This document shows positions 1 to 8,271 of a stretch of 64,000 bases of DNA, one piece after another. A program made the position numbers and the translations under genes. Position 1 is the stretch's first letter. Every line of letters starts with the position of its first letter. Under the pieces are notes generated by a model that was not told the origin of the DNA, ran no database searches, and saw only the letters and a list, made by a program, of their open reading frames with translations. The stretch covers positions 1 through 64,000 of the forward strand of contig NZ_JBNILN010000014.1 of NCBI RefSeq assembly GCF_050107715.1, given 5' to 3'. The stretch comes from Metabacillus_B sp050107715. GTDB taxonomy: Bacteria > Bacillota > Bacilli > Bacillales > Bacillaceae.

Positions 1-48
1 GCACGCCGCCAGCGTTCGTCCTGAGCCAGGATCAAACTCTCCAAAAAG
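1..48 (-). rRNA. 16S ribosomal RNA, 5' end only
   Basis: Read on the minus strand, this is the universally conserved start of bacterial 16S rRNA, containing the 27F primer site (AGAGTTTGATCCTGGCTCAG) followed by the GACGAACGC stretch. The rest of the rRNA operon lies beyond the left edge of the window. The mature end is placed by analogy with B. subtilis, about six bases before GGAGAG. An rrn operon directly beyond pdaB fits the Bacillus gene order. Confidence 0.95.
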
Positions 49-153
49 TAGTTTGACTAGCTCTTGTTTAAAACTTTAGAATTAACGTTGGCACTTCGAT
101 TTGTTTAGTTTTCAAAGATCATTTTTTGCACCGCCTCGTTTAGCGGCTTTAAT

Positions 154-182
154 AATATAACATGATGTTCCATCGCAGTCAA
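154..182 (-). promoter_or_regulatory. rRNA operon promoter P2 (proximal)
   Basis: On the minus strand a TTGACT -35 box (177-182) and a TATATT -10 box (154-159) are separated by exactly 17 bases, an excellent vegetative sigma-A promoter. It drives the 16S gene whose 5' end lies at 1-48. Between it and the rRNA is the usual Bacillus rrn leader, including a GATCTTTGAAAACTAAAC-like stretch near 103-120. Confidence 0.85.
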
Positions 183-237
183 CAAATTCTTTAAATGTTT
201 TTTTAAACACATTTAGTTGTTTACAGCGACGCAAATA

Positions 238-266
238 AATATACCACGCTGAAATATCAGCGTCAA
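238..266 (-). promoter_or_regulatory. rRNA operon promoter P1 (distal)
   Basis: On the minus strand, TTGACG (261-266) and TATATT (238-243) are 17 bases apart. This is a second strong sigma-A promoter 84 bp upstream of P2. Tandem P1/P2 promoters are standard for Bacillus rrn operons. Confidence 0.85.
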
Positions 267-508
267 TACTCTTTTAAATTTTCGTGCCCTTCTTAAAATG
301 GGGTGCCTATTTTCCCCTTGGGGGATCTCCGTACTCCCGCTTTCAATGGGCGTCCAGAACCTACACAGTCCTTTTCACTTTCCTGTATGTTCAGATGGCT
401 GTATTCATTCATATAAACCTTATCCGAAAATCTGATTTGATTCATGGAATTCCTGTCCTTCGCATATCTATAAGACAAGACTGATACTGGACAAGGAGGC
501 CTGCTGGC
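267..508. other. Gene-free stretch between rrn promoters and pdaB
   Basis: This divergent intergenic region must hold the pdaB promoter. In B. subtilis pdaB is transcribed by forespore/mother-cell sigma factors, and no vegetative-type promoter is obvious here. A strong ribosome binding site (AAGGAGG, 493-499) sits 9 bases before the pdaB ATG. Short open frames on both strands here look like chance. Confidence 0.5.
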
Positions 509-1273
509 ATGAATCGAATTTACGTCTTCCGGGCAAAAAAAATTAAGCAAGTCTTTATAATAGCGATAGCCGCTCTATTTACCGCCGGAATTTTATATGT
601 AGAAAATGTTGTTCAATACCCCGTATTTTCCTCTGTCACCGGACCAAAGGCCATTTACAAAGGAGAAGCCGGCAGCAAAAAGATTGCGCTGACTTTTGAT
701 ATCAGCTGGGGTGATGAAAAAGCCCTGCCCATTCTGGATACACTGAAAAGAAACCATGTAACGAACGCTACATTCTTTATTTCCGCTTCCTGGGCTGAGC
801 GCCACCCGGGCATTGTAAAACGCATGGTTAAGGATGGGCATCAGATCGGAAGTATGGGCTACTCTTATAAAAACTATACGAATCTAAAGCCTGAAGAAAT
901 CAGGAGAGATTTGATGCTTGCACAAAAAACGTTCGATCAGCTGAATGTAAAAAAGATTCAATACCTGCGTCCTCCGACTGGACACTTCAATAAGCAAGTA
1001 TTAGATATTGCTTCTGCTTACGGACTGTCCGTTGTCCACTACAGCATCGATTCGAACGACTGGACTAATCCCGGGGTGAGTAAAATTGTAGAAAATGTTA
1101 CGGGCAACCTCGGCGGAGGCGACATCATTTTGCTGCACGCTTCTGATTCTGCTAAGCAAACGAAAGATGCTATCCCTAAAATTCTTAAAAATGTAACAGA
1201 GAAAGGCTACCGAAATGTAACCGTCAATGAGCTCGTAGCCAATACAGAATCCCGGTCCAAAGAAGTGAACTAG
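509..1273 (+). CDS. pdaB: Polysaccharide deacetylase family sporulation protein PdaB
   Basis: 254 aa. An N-terminal membrane anchor or uncleaved signal (residues ~12-30) is followed by a NodB-type deacetylase fold: the KKIALTFDISWGDEKA strand, an NATFFISASW segment and a C-terminal DIILLHASD motif. The usual TFDDG metal motif is replaced by TFDISWG, as is typical of the PdaB (YbaN) subfamily, which is needed for spore stability late in sporulation. The ATG has a strong AAGGAGG site. Position at the end of the ybaK-cwlD-salA-gerD-kbaA cluster beside an rrn operon matches B. subtilis exactly, so the assignment is secure. Confidence 0.93.
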   Translation: MNRIYVFRAKKIKQVFIIAIAALFTAGILYVENVVQYPVFSSVTGPKAIYKGEAGSKKIALTFDISWGDEKALPILDTLKRNHVTNATFFISASWAERHPGIVKRMVKDGHQIGSMGYSYKNYTNLKPEEIRRDLMLAQKTFDQLNVKKIQYLRPPTGHFNKQVLDIASAYGLSVVHYSIDSNDWTNPGVSKIVENVTGNLGGGDIILLHASDSAKQTKDAIPKILKNVTEKGYRNVTVNELVANTESRSKEVN

Positions 1274-1284
1274 CTTTATCCTTT

Positions 1285-1313
1285 CCTCAGCTGCTCAGGC
1301 TGGGGCTTTTTAT
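1285..1313 (+). terminator. Intrinsic terminator of pdaB
   Basis: A CCTCAGC / GCTGGGG stem (one G-T wobble) with a 7-base loop is followed by CTTTTTATT, 12 bases after the pdaB stop codon. Confidence 0.75.
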
Positions 1314-1354
1314 TGGACCGCATTCCGATACGAAACAGCAGTATTGCACAGCTT

Positions 1355-1981
1355 TCAGCCCTCCGCGGTTTTCCGCCGCTCCGTCTTCCTGGCAGCAGAC
1401 CCGCTGAAGCGCGGAAGCATAATCAGCTGAAAAGCATTGCAGCACAGTAAGGATATAAGCATAAAGTACAGCCAGTTTTGATCATTTTCCCTAAGGGCAG
1501 GGAACCATTCAACAGCTGTTCCGACGAAAATAAAAAACAGCGCGGGAATAAAAGCTCCTTTATTTGTATCTTTTTGCTTAATATAAGCGATGATAAGGCT
1601 TACAAAAAAGAATCCGGCAGCCGGCCAAATATATGGAAGAACCGGTCCTGATTCTCCGAATGCCTGATAACGGAAATAAATTAAATCAAATAGAACAAAC
1701 ACAATTAAAACCATCTGAACCGGATTCCAAAGTGACCCAAAGATTCCCATTCCAAAGCGATGCAGCGTCAAATATGCAAAGAAGCCCATCTGGCTGATTA
1801 TACTGAACATCATTCCCACTCCGACAAACCATACTAAGGAAGCGAGGACTTCATCTATTTGCCCTGATGCAAGCAGACCAGACTGCTGCTCCCAATTAAT
1901 GATCATGCCGGATGCTATAGCTGCAGCCGCTCCCACGAGCAAGCCGGAAAAGAAAAAACGTACCCAGTCCCTGCTTTTCAT
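1355..1981 (-). CDS. kbaA: KinB-signalling pathway activation protein KbaA
   Basis: 208 aa integral membrane protein with about six hydrophobic segments: residues ~7-29, 45-70, 82-105, 115-135, 143-160 and 168-190. In B. subtilis KbaA is required for activity of the sporulation kinase KinB, and the gene sits between gerD and pdaB exactly as here. The C-terminus is a short basic tail rich in R, K and T. Identification rests on topology, length and conserved position more than on any catalytic motif. It is transcribed against its neighbours pdaB and gerD. Confidence 0.85.
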   Translation of the reverse strand: MKSRDWVRFFFSGLLVGAAAAIASGMIINWEQQSGLLASGQIDEVLASLVWFVGVGMMFSIISQMGFFAYLTLHRFGMGIFGSLWNPVQMVLIVFVLFDLIYFRYQAFGESGPVLPYIWPAAGFFFVSLIIAYIKQKDTNKGAFIPALFFIFVGTAVEWFPALRENDQNWLYFMLISLLCCNAFQLIMLPRFSGSAARKTERRKTAEG

Positions 1982-2122
1982 TAACGCTCCCCCATCCCAT
2001 TTCTCTGCTTTGATTTTATCAAGCCTCCTTTAAAATTGCTATACAGGGAATTTTTTTCAGTCATAAAAAAAAGCCTGTGCCCCATATTAAGGATAGGAAC
2101 TTGTGAAAGGAGCCCTTTAATC

Positions 2123-2764
2123 ATGAAACAATTTATCCTGCTCCTCACGATTAGTGCGCTTGCTATCGGTTTGAATGGCTGTGCTCCTAAAGCGGAGGGC
2201 GCAAGTGAAATGGATTATGAAAAGACGAAAAAAATGGTTGTCGATATATTAAAAACAGATGAAGGCAAAACCGCTCTGCAGGAAGTTTTAAAAGATGAAG
2301 AAATGAAACAGGCTCTCGTCATGGACCAGAAGATGGTATCAGAAACGATCAAAAAAACCCTTACATCCAAAGAAGGCGCAAAATTTTGGACAAAGATCTT
2401 TGAAGACCCTCAATTTTCAGAGGCCTTCGCCATGAGCCTGCAGAAGGAACATGAAAAGGTAATCAAGCAATTGATGGCAGATCCAGACTATCAAAAGATG
2501 ATGATTGAAATCCTTCAAAATCCCGAAATGGAAAAACAAATTGGGACCGTAATCCAAAGCCAGGAATCAAGGAAGTACATTCAGGAAGTCATTACTGAAA
2601 CCCTATCAAGCCCGCTTTATAAAACAAAAATGCAGGACGCTCTTTTGAAGGCAGCGCAGGAAATGGGACAGCAGCAGCAAGGCGGCGGCTCAAGCGGCGG
2701 CGGCCAGGAGCAGGGCGGATCATCTGGGGGTGGAGGAGAATCCGGCGGCTCTGGAGGTCAGTAA
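2123..2764 (+). CDS. gerD: Spore germination lipoprotein GerD, with a long Gly-rich tail
   Basis: 213 aa. A lipoprotein signal ends in a lipobox with the acylated Cys (LNGC, residue ~22). The body is helical and charged, matching GerD, which clusters germinant receptors into germinosomes in the spore inner membrane. The ATG at 2123 is preferred over upstream in-frame codons because GAAAGGAG lies 11 bases before it and it gives an intact signal peptide. The last ~35 residues are Gln/Gly/Ser only, a low-complexity tail similar to but longer than the one I recall for B. subtilis GerD. It faces salA and shares a bidirectional terminator. Confidence 0.92.
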   Translation: MKQFILLLTISALAIGLNGCAPKAEGASEMDYEKTKKMVVDILKTDEGKTALQEVLKDEEMKQALVMDQKMVSETIKKTLTSKEGAKFWTKIFEDPQFSEAFAMSLQKEHEKVIKQLMADPDYQKMMIEILQNPEMEKQIGTVIQSQESRKYIQEVITETLSSPLYKTKMQDALLKAAQEMGQQQQGGGSSGGGQEQGGSSGGGGESGGSGGQ

Positions 2765-2769
2765 ATCAG

Positions 2770-2803
2770 AAAAAACGCCCAATCAGTGATCGGGCGTTTT
2801 TTT
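2770..2803. terminator. Bidirectional terminator between gerD and salA
   Basis: AAAAAACGCCC / GGGCGTTTTTTT inverted repeat with an A-tract on one side and a T-tract on the other. It can stop gerD (+) and salA (-) transcripts. Confidence 0.9.
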
Positions 2804-2805
2804 CA

Positions 2806-3867
2806 TTAGCTAATACTTGTCGGCACCAGGCTGGCCACCTTTTCTGCCATTGTTTCGTAAATTTTCCCAGTCGGATGATCTTGTGCATAAACCGAAGGAG
2901 CGAAGTCCTTTTCATTCCAATCCGGCTGGCGGAGAGGAATCCGTCCAAGAATCGGCACCTGCAATTCTTCTGCAAGCTTATCGCCTCCACCTTTGCCGAA
3001 TACATATTCCTTCTCCCCGGTTGTCTGACTCTCAAAATACGCCATATTTTCTACTACTCCAATGACTTCATGGTCTGTGCGCAATGCCATCGCACCTGCA
3101 CGGGCTGCAACAAATGCTGCAGTCGGATGCGGAGTGGATACGATGATTTCTTTGCAGGCCGGAAGCATCGAGTGAACGTCAAGCGCTACATCCCCTGTTC
3201 CAGGAGGCAAGTCAAGAAGCAGATAATCCAAATCTCCCCACTCAACCTCCTGGAAGAAGTTGTTCAGCATCTTGCCGAGCATCGGGCCTCTCCAAATAAC
3301 CGGTGCATTATCTTCTACAAAAAAGCCCATTGAAATAACTTTTACTCCAAACCGTTCTACCGGAATGATGGAATCTCCCCGAAGGACCGGCCGATTGGTA
3401 ATCCCCATCATATCAGGCACGCTGAAGCCGTATATATCGGCATCAATAAGCCCGACCTTTTTCCCCATTCGGGCAAGTGCCACTGCAAGGTTAACTGATA
3501 CCGTGGATTTGCCTACGCCGCCTTTTCCGCTGGCTATCGCGATATACGTTGGTTCTTTTCCTCCAGCCATGAGACCTGCTGAAGACTCCTGCTTTGGCTG
3601 GAGAGATGCGACAACTTCCTGCGGCAGCTCTTCAAAACGCAAGCCGACAGTTTCCGCTCCAGCCTCCTTCAGTCTGGCGACAAGTTCCTGCTGGAGCTTC
3701 ATTTGCTCTGGAGTATTAAGCTTGGCAATGGCGACTTTCAGACTGACATGGTTTTTTTCCGCCTTCACCTTCACTTCTTTAATCCCATTTACATCTTTCA
3801 GCGGTATATGTAAAAAAGGCTCTTGGATTTGTTCTGCTATCTGTCTCAATTTTTCTTCCTGCAACAT
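2806..3867 (-). CDS. salA: Mrp/ApbC-family P-loop ATPase SalA
   Basis: 353 aa. An N-terminal DUF59/MIP18-like domain (~1-90) is followed by a ParA/MinD-type P-loop domain with a deviant Walker A (GKGGVGKST, ~115-123), the LIDADIYG switch and a LLDLPPGTGD Walker B. The family is a scaffold for iron-sulfur cluster assembly or transfer. B. subtilis SalA also represses the scoC regulator gene. The start at 3867 is chosen because GAGGGTG lies 6 bases upstream, whereas the in-frame GTG at 3876 overlaps that site. The conserved neighbours gerD and cwlD support the name. Confidence 0.92.
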   Translation of the reverse strand: MLQEEKLRQIAEQIQEPFLHIPLKDVNGIKEVKVKAEKNHVSLKVAIAKLNTPEQMKLQQELVARLKEAGAETVGLRFEELPQEVVASLQPKQESSAGLMAGGKEPTYIAIASGKGGVGKSTVSVNLAVALARMGKKVGLIDADIYGFSVPDMMGITNRPVLRGDSIIPVERFGVKVISMGFFVEDNAPVIWRGPMLGKMLNNFFQEVEWGDLDYLLLDLPPGTGDVALDVHSMLPACKEIIVSTPHPTAAFVAARAGAMALRTDHEVIGVVENMAYFESQTTGEKEYVFGKGGGDKLAEELQVPILGRIPLRQPDWNEKDFAPSVYAQDHPTGKIYETMAEKVASLVPTSIS

Positions 3868-3985
3868 GTGCTTCACCCTCTTTGAATTCGTTTACAACAG
3901 TATAACATATCCAGTAAATTTGGACTGGATTCCTGATCTGCATCGACGCATCCTCAGCCTGCCGTCCGCCCCGCTTCCCTAGCGG

Positions 3986-4011
3986 AAAAAGAACCTCCTT
4001 TACTCAGGAGG
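3986..4011 (-). terminator. Intrinsic terminator overlapping the cwlD stop codon
   Basis: On the minus strand, CCTCCT / AGGAGG with a 6-base loop that contains the cwlD TAA is followed by TTCTTTTTC. Confidence 0.75.
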
Positions 4012-4716
4012 CTCCGTTTTATCCGTATAATATCTTAAAATCCCTTTATATACCGATCCGGCCACTTTATCTAAATAGTCAGGGTCAGAAAAGAGCTTCT
4101 CCTCTTCTCCATTTGATAAGAACCCGACTTCCACGAGGGCACCGGGTTTATTTGTGTATTTCACTAAATAGATGCCATGGATCGTCTTTGCTTTTCGATC
4201 GGTGTTTTCAAGATTGCTCCTCAGTTCATCCTGAATAAATTTTGCCATTCTGGCGTTTTCTTCGAACTTGCCGTCATAGAAGGTTTGTGCGCCTCGCCAT
4301 TGTCTTTGCGGCAAAGCATTTAAGTGCAGACTTAAATACATATCAGCTGAAGATGAATTGATCATTTCCACCCGGTTGCGGAGATCCTCCGCCTTTTTCC
4401 TGCTATATCCTTTTGTGCCGATGGAAGACAGATCGATATCCGTTTCTCTCGTTAAAAGAACAAGGGCTCCCTGCTCCTGCAGATAATCCCTGGTTCGTTT
4501 GGCAATTTCGAGGGTCACATCTTTTTCCAGAAGTTTTGTGCCGACGGCCCCTCCATCCGGTCCGCCGTGACCCGGATCCAGGTAAATGACTTTACCGGCT
4601 AATGGCAAATTCCAGGACTCCCAGGAATCATCGTTTGCAAATTGAAATTGAAACAGCAGCAGCAATACAATAAATCCCGCTGCAAAAGCGATCCACCTCA
4701 GCTTAATTCTTTTCAC
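4000..4716 (-). CDS. cwlD: N-acetylmuramoyl-L-alanine amidase CwlD (spore cortex)
   Basis: 238 aa. An N-terminal signal anchor (~7-25) is followed by an Amidase_3 domain with the zinc-ligand motifs YLDPGHGGPDGGAVG (~44-58), SLHLNAL (~130) and VEVGFLSN (~195). It removes stem peptides from cortex muramic acid so that muramic-delta-lactam can form, a step needed for germination. Length and position between ybaK and salA match B. subtilis cwlD. Confidence 0.94.
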   Translation of the reverse strand: MKRIKLRWIAFAAGFIVLLLLFQFQFANDDSWESWNLPLAGKVIYLDPGHGGPDGGAVGTKLLEKDVTLEIAKRTRDYLQEQGALVLLTRETDIDLSSIGTKGYSRKKAEDLRNRVEMINSSSADMYLSLHLNALPQRQWRGAQTFYDGKFEENARMAKFIQDELRSNLENTDRKAKTIHGIYLVKYTNKPGALVEVGFLSNGEEEKLFSDPDYLDKVAGSVYKGILRYYTDKTEPPE

Positions 4717-4777
4717 GCCTCTTCCTCCCCGCCGCCCTTTCCTACTTCACTATATGGGACAGGGTCAGGGATTATGA

Positions 4778-5224
4778 TTAATGGAGGCGTAATTTATACC
4801 GCTTCTGCCCTCTTAAAAACCCCTCTTTCCACCAATGCTGCATAAAGCACTCCGAGGCTATGTAAAGAGATTCATGGCAGATGACGCTCTCGTTTGGACA
4901 GCCCCAGCTGATGATGTAGTCATAAAAATCAGCTGTCAGCCTTGTTTCTTCTTTGCCGGACCGGTTTTGGACACAGGTCATGGATTCTCCTCTGAAACCA
5001 AATTTGCTGTACTTGGCTCCAAGTAAAAAGGATTCGATTGCAAAATCGGCACACCCTTCTTCAATGCTCCATTTCGATAACAATCCATAATGAAAGAAGG
5101 TGGCAAAGTGGATGTGGATCCCTTTTTTTAATTCCTTCACCGACACCTCTTTCAGCATGCTCCGTTCATACTTCATCTGCTTTTCCCGTCTTTTATCTTT
5201 AAGAAAAACCATGTTGCTCATCAT
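4778..5224 (-). CDS. ybaK: YbaK-family protein of unknown function (DUF2521)
   Basis: 148 aa, no signal peptide and no recognisable catalytic motif. The charged N-terminus (KDKRREKQMKYER) and conserved position immediately upstream of cwlD identify it as YbaK of the DUF2521 family, restricted to Bacillales. It is probably co-transcribed with cwlD (61 bp gap) and so may act in sporulation; that role is inferred from neighbours only. Confidence 0.8.
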   Translation of the reverse strand: MMSNMVFLKDKRREKQMKYERSMLKEVSVKELKKGIHIHFATFFHYGLLSKWSIEEGCADFAIESFLLGAKYSKFGFRGESMTCVQNRSGKEETRLTADFYDYIISWGCPNESVICHESLYIASECFMQHWWKEGFLRGQKRYKLRLH

Positions 5225-5282
5225 GCGGCCCCCTTTACAGGTAGTATCTGCTTACAAGGCGCCGGCATTCATTGAGTGCAAT

Positions 5283-5304
5283 AAAAAACCCGCCTCAGGC
5301 GGGT
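5283..5304 (-). terminator. Intrinsic terminator of the DUF1445 gene
   Basis: On the minus strand ACCCGCC / GGCGGGT with a 3-base loop is followed by a T-tract. It abuts the stop codon of the gene at 5304-6080. Confidence 0.85.
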
Positions 5305-6080
5305 CAAAGTTCAAGGTCAGTATCTTTTAAATCAGTAATGAACATATGGCCGGGAGCATGGGTAATCATGAAATCGGGCTTTGATGCGATGGCAGCTGCC
5401 TGGGGGGTGACGCCGCACGCCCAGAATACAGGAATTTCATCTGCTTTAATCGTAACCCTGTCCCCGAAATCAGGATTATTCACATCAAGAATGCCAATCT
5501 GCTCCGGGTTCCCTATATGAACAGGAGCGCCATGCGACTTAGGCGATCTCGCTGTAATCTGCACAGCAGCTGCGGCTTGGTTTGCAGGAATTGGACGCAT
5601 GCTGACAACCATCGTTCCCTTAAATAGGCCGCTTTGCCGGCATGGAAGATTTGTATGGAACATCGGCACGTTTACCCCCTCTTCAATATGCCGTACCGGG
5701 ATCTCGTGAGCAAGAAGCGCTCTTTCAAATGTGAAGCTGCAGCCAAGCAGAAAAGCAACGAAATCTTCCTCCCACAGGTCTGTAATCGAATCTGGTTCGG
5801 ATACGAGAATTCCTCTTTCATACACTCTGTATTTTGGCAAATCGGTTCTCAAATCCGCTCCAGGTGCCGTTAATTCCGGAATAAAGGAGCCGGCATCCGT
5901 CACATCCAAAACAGGGCAGGCTTTTTCATTTCTCTGGCAGAACAGCAAAAAATCAAAAGCCAGCTGCCTTTTTAAAACAACCAGGTTCGTTTGTACATAC
6001 CCATCTGCAAGACCGGCGGTGGAGCGTGTCCATCTGTTTTCCCTGATCGCTTTGCGAAGCTCTTCAAGTGTTCCTCCCAT
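5304..6080 (-). CDS. Putative hydro-lyase, DUF1445 / YcsI family
   Basis: 258 aa. The sequence matches the YcsI / DUF1445 family: ELRKAIRENRWTRSTAGLADGY near the N-terminus, a GCSFTFERALL segment at the centre and a WACGVTPQAAA block near the C-terminus. Families of this type include D-glutamate cyclase and putative hydratases; the substrate cannot be told from sequence. The start is set at 6080 because AGGAGGTG ends 6 bases before that ATG, while the in-frame GTG at 6089 lies inside the ribosome site. It sits between ybaJ and ybaK, where B. subtilis has no such gene. Confidence 0.82.
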   Translation of the reverse strand: MGGTLEELRKAIRENRWTRSTAGLADGYVQTNLVVLKRQLAFDFLLFCQRNEKACPVLDVTDAGSFIPELTAPGADLRTDLPKYRVYERGILVSEPDSITDLWEEDFVAFLLGCSFTFERALLAHEIPVRHIEEGVNVPMFHTNLPCRQSGLFKGTMVVSMRPIPANQAAAAVQITARSPKSHGAPVHIGNPEQIGILDVNNPDFGDRVTIKADEIPVFWACGVTPQAAAIASKPDFMITHAPGHMFITDLKDTDLEL

Positions 6081-6131
6081 GCTTATCACCTCCTACTCAA
6101 TGTAACGAATTAAAGGACGTTTCTCAACAGT

Positions 6132-6761
6132 TCACTCCGTCCTTCCGCAGATCTCTTCTCCCGGTTTTGCCCAAACGAGATGAAGAGAGCCCAGCATATA
6201 ACTCTCAATCCTTACCGTTTCAAGAGGGCTTTCCTCAATCAGCCCGATAATATCTCTATCGATATGGCAGCCCGTTCTTTTCTCCAGCCATCTATCCGCC
6301 ATTTGCTGCAGACGCGCGCACATCTTATTTTTACTGATCCCGTGCTCAAAAAGAAGGACTTGCCCCTCATCCTTACACCAATGCGCTAAACGATGCAAAA
6401 CCTTTTCAGGGTTAGGATAGGCGCATAGCGATAATGTAGAAACGACGGTATCATAGGCCCTCTCTTCAAAAACGAGCTCTTCTGCATTTCCTGTAATCAA
6501 CTCCACTTCGAGACCTTGCTCTAAAGCTTCCGCCCTTGCTTTCTCAATCATGGCCGGGCTGAAATCACAAGCCGTTATCCCGGAAGCGTTATGGTAATAC
6601 CTAAAATTCGCTCCCGCTCCGACGGATACCTCCAATACATTTCCGTGAACAAACTCGAAGAGCCTTTCCCGCAGCTTATGATCTCTCGTATTTTTCTTCA
6701 GCCTCTTGCTGTAAGCTTTAGCTTGTTTGTTGAACAGCTTTATTTGGTGATTGCGATCCAT
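6132..6761 (-). CDS. ybaJ: SAM-dependent class I methyltransferase YbaJ
   Basis: 209 aa. The Rossmann methyltransferase glycine motif I (VLEVSVGAGANFRYY, ~39-53), the acidic ITACDFSPAMI motif II region and a VVSTLSLCAYPNPE motif IV-like segment are visible. It belongs to the Methyltransf_11/UbiE-like group; the substrate is unknown. In B. subtilis ybaJ follows rpsI directly. Here about 26 kb of accessory DNA separates the two, which marks the insertion site. Confidence 0.85.
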   Translation of the reverse strand: MDRNHQIKLFNKQAKAYSKRLKKNTRDHKLRERLFEFVHGNVLEVSVGAGANFRYYHNASGITACDFSPAMIEKARAEALEQGLEVELITGNAEELVFEERAYDTVVSTLSLCAYPNPEKVLHRLAHWCKDEGQVLLFEHGISKNKMCARLQQMADRWLEKRTGCHIDRDIIGLIEESPLETVRIESYMLGSLHLVWAKPGEEICGRTE

Positions 6762-7233
6762 GCCCAGTCCCCCTTTTTTTCAGCCCCTTATCGTCCGGTC
6801 TCCGTTGAATACGGGGTTCAATACCCGCTTTCATTCATCTATATGTTTTCAGGAAATGTTGAAGTCTCTCTGAAGTGAATTGCGCGGACTGACGAATGCC
6901 TAACATTCAGGAAACACATAAGTGATCTATTGCAATTTGCTATTCACCGACAGACGGAAGCAGCCTCTCCAGTATGAATGTGATGAGAAATCGATTGAGT
7001 TGGAATGGATTTGATTATTGACTTAATCACTAGAGGAGATGTATTTTAGTAACCAGCACCACTAAAGTGCAGAACTAAGGTTTTTAGGAAGCTCAGGAAA
7101 TAGTACACACGGGATGACGGTTTATATGAATGGAAATCAATTTCGTGTACTTACATATGTGACTGGGGTCTCATTTTATATCCTGAAAATTTTTAAATAG
7201 GGTGGAGAATAATTTATATAGAGGTGGAGTCAC
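6762..7233. other. Gene-free stretch upstream of the WYL regulator
   Basis: AT-rich intergenic DNA between ybaJ (-) and the regulator gene (+). I see no convincing gene, repeat or terminator. It ends with the strong ribosome binding site GAGGTGGAG at 7221-7229. The core gene order is lost from here rightwards, so the left edge of the accessory region lies somewhere in this interval. Confidence 0.4.
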
Positions 7234-8196
7234 ATTCCTAAAATTGACAATACATTAGCTATTCTATGGATGCTTCGTTCTGGTGAAAAAATCACAGCAA
7301 AACAGATTTCAGAAAAGCTAGAAATGAATATAAGGACTGTGTATCGATATATTGATACACTTTCAATAAGCGGCGTACCTATAATCTCAGAATCAGGACA
7401 TAACGGTGGATATACTTTATTAGACAATTATATTGAAGCTCCTCTATTTTTTGATTATGAAGAGCAAATCTCACTTTATCATGCTGCTGTTTTTGCAGAA
7501 GAAGCCGGATATTATGGTGGTGAAGCTCTAAACAGGGCTATTTCAAAGCTAAGGAATTATTCAAATCAGGAGCAGGAAACGAAGATAAACCATCATTTAA
7601 ACAGTCTTGAGGTTATAAGCCGATTAAATTCTCTTTCCAGGGATCCTTTCTTGAGTGAGTTGGAGAAAGCCGTAGCTGATGCACATACTGTAAAGATTCA
7701 ATACAATAAAAATGCCGAAGAAAAATCAGCGTACAGAATATTCGATCCGTATAGAATTATCTATTGGAATAATAAGTGGTATGTGATTGGATTTTGTCAT
7801 CTTAGAAATGAAATCCGCAGTTTTAGAGTAGATCGAATTCAAAGTCTGATGCTGACCGAAAACAAATTTAACCGGCCGGAAAATTTTTCAGCACGTGACT
7901 TTTTCATGAAAAACCTTCTTCCAGCTATAGAAGATAAGGAAGCAATCATTTCTTTAGTTATGAATGGAAATACAAGGACGTTGGATGATATTTGCCAACA
8001 TTGGTTTTTAGGGCATTATTTACAAGAACGGACTTCAAATCAAGCGGTATTTCTTCTTGATAAAGATACAATCCATCAATATGTCCCTTATTTACTTTTA
8101 CCGTACGGTAAATCTATCCAAGTTATTGAGCCAATAAGTCTTAAGAAAAGAATTATTGAAGTTCTATCGGAATTAATAAAATTTCATCAAGTATGA
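7234..8196 (+). CDS. HTH and WYL-domain transcriptional regulator (YafY type)
   Basis: About 320 aa. An N-terminal HTH_11 winged helix (TAKQISEKLEMNIRTVYRYI) is followed by a WYL ligand-sensing domain with the signature FDPYRIIYWNNKWYVIGFC. Family members start M-PKID-LAILWML. Here that exact sequence (PKIDNTLAILWML) is open but is preceded by ATT at 7234, 4 bases after GGAG. The first in-frame ATG (7270) has no ribosome site and would cut into the HTH domain. I therefore place the start at the ATT. It probably regulates the PfpI-like gene downstream. Confidence 0.8.
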   Translation: MPKIDNTLAILWMLRSGEKITAKQISEKLEMNIRTVYRYIDTLSISGVPIISESGHNGGYTLLDNYIEAPLFFDYEEQISLYHAAVFAEEAGYYGGEALNRAISKLRNYSNQEQETKINHHLNSLEVISRLNSLSRDPFLSELEKAVADAHTVKIQYNKNAEEKSAYRIFDPYRIIYWNNKWYVIGFCHLRNEIRSFRVDRIQSLMLTENKFNRPENFSARDFFMKNLLPAIEDKEAIISLVMNGNTRTLDDICQHWFLGHYLQERTSNQAVFLLDKDTIHQYVPYLLLPYGKSIQVIEPISLKKRIIEVLSELIKFHQV

Positions 8197-8230
8197 AAAC
8201 TTCCCTGACGCTAACTGTCAGGGAAGTTTT
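8196..8230. terminator. Bidirectional terminator after the WYL regulator
   Basis: A 14-bp stem, AAAACTTCCCTGAC / GTCAGGGAAGTTTT, with A- and T-tracts at its ends overlaps the regulator stop codon. Confidence 0.9.
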
Positions 8231-8271
8231 ATTATAATAAGCTATATCAATTGTGATTGGAGTGTTATTGG

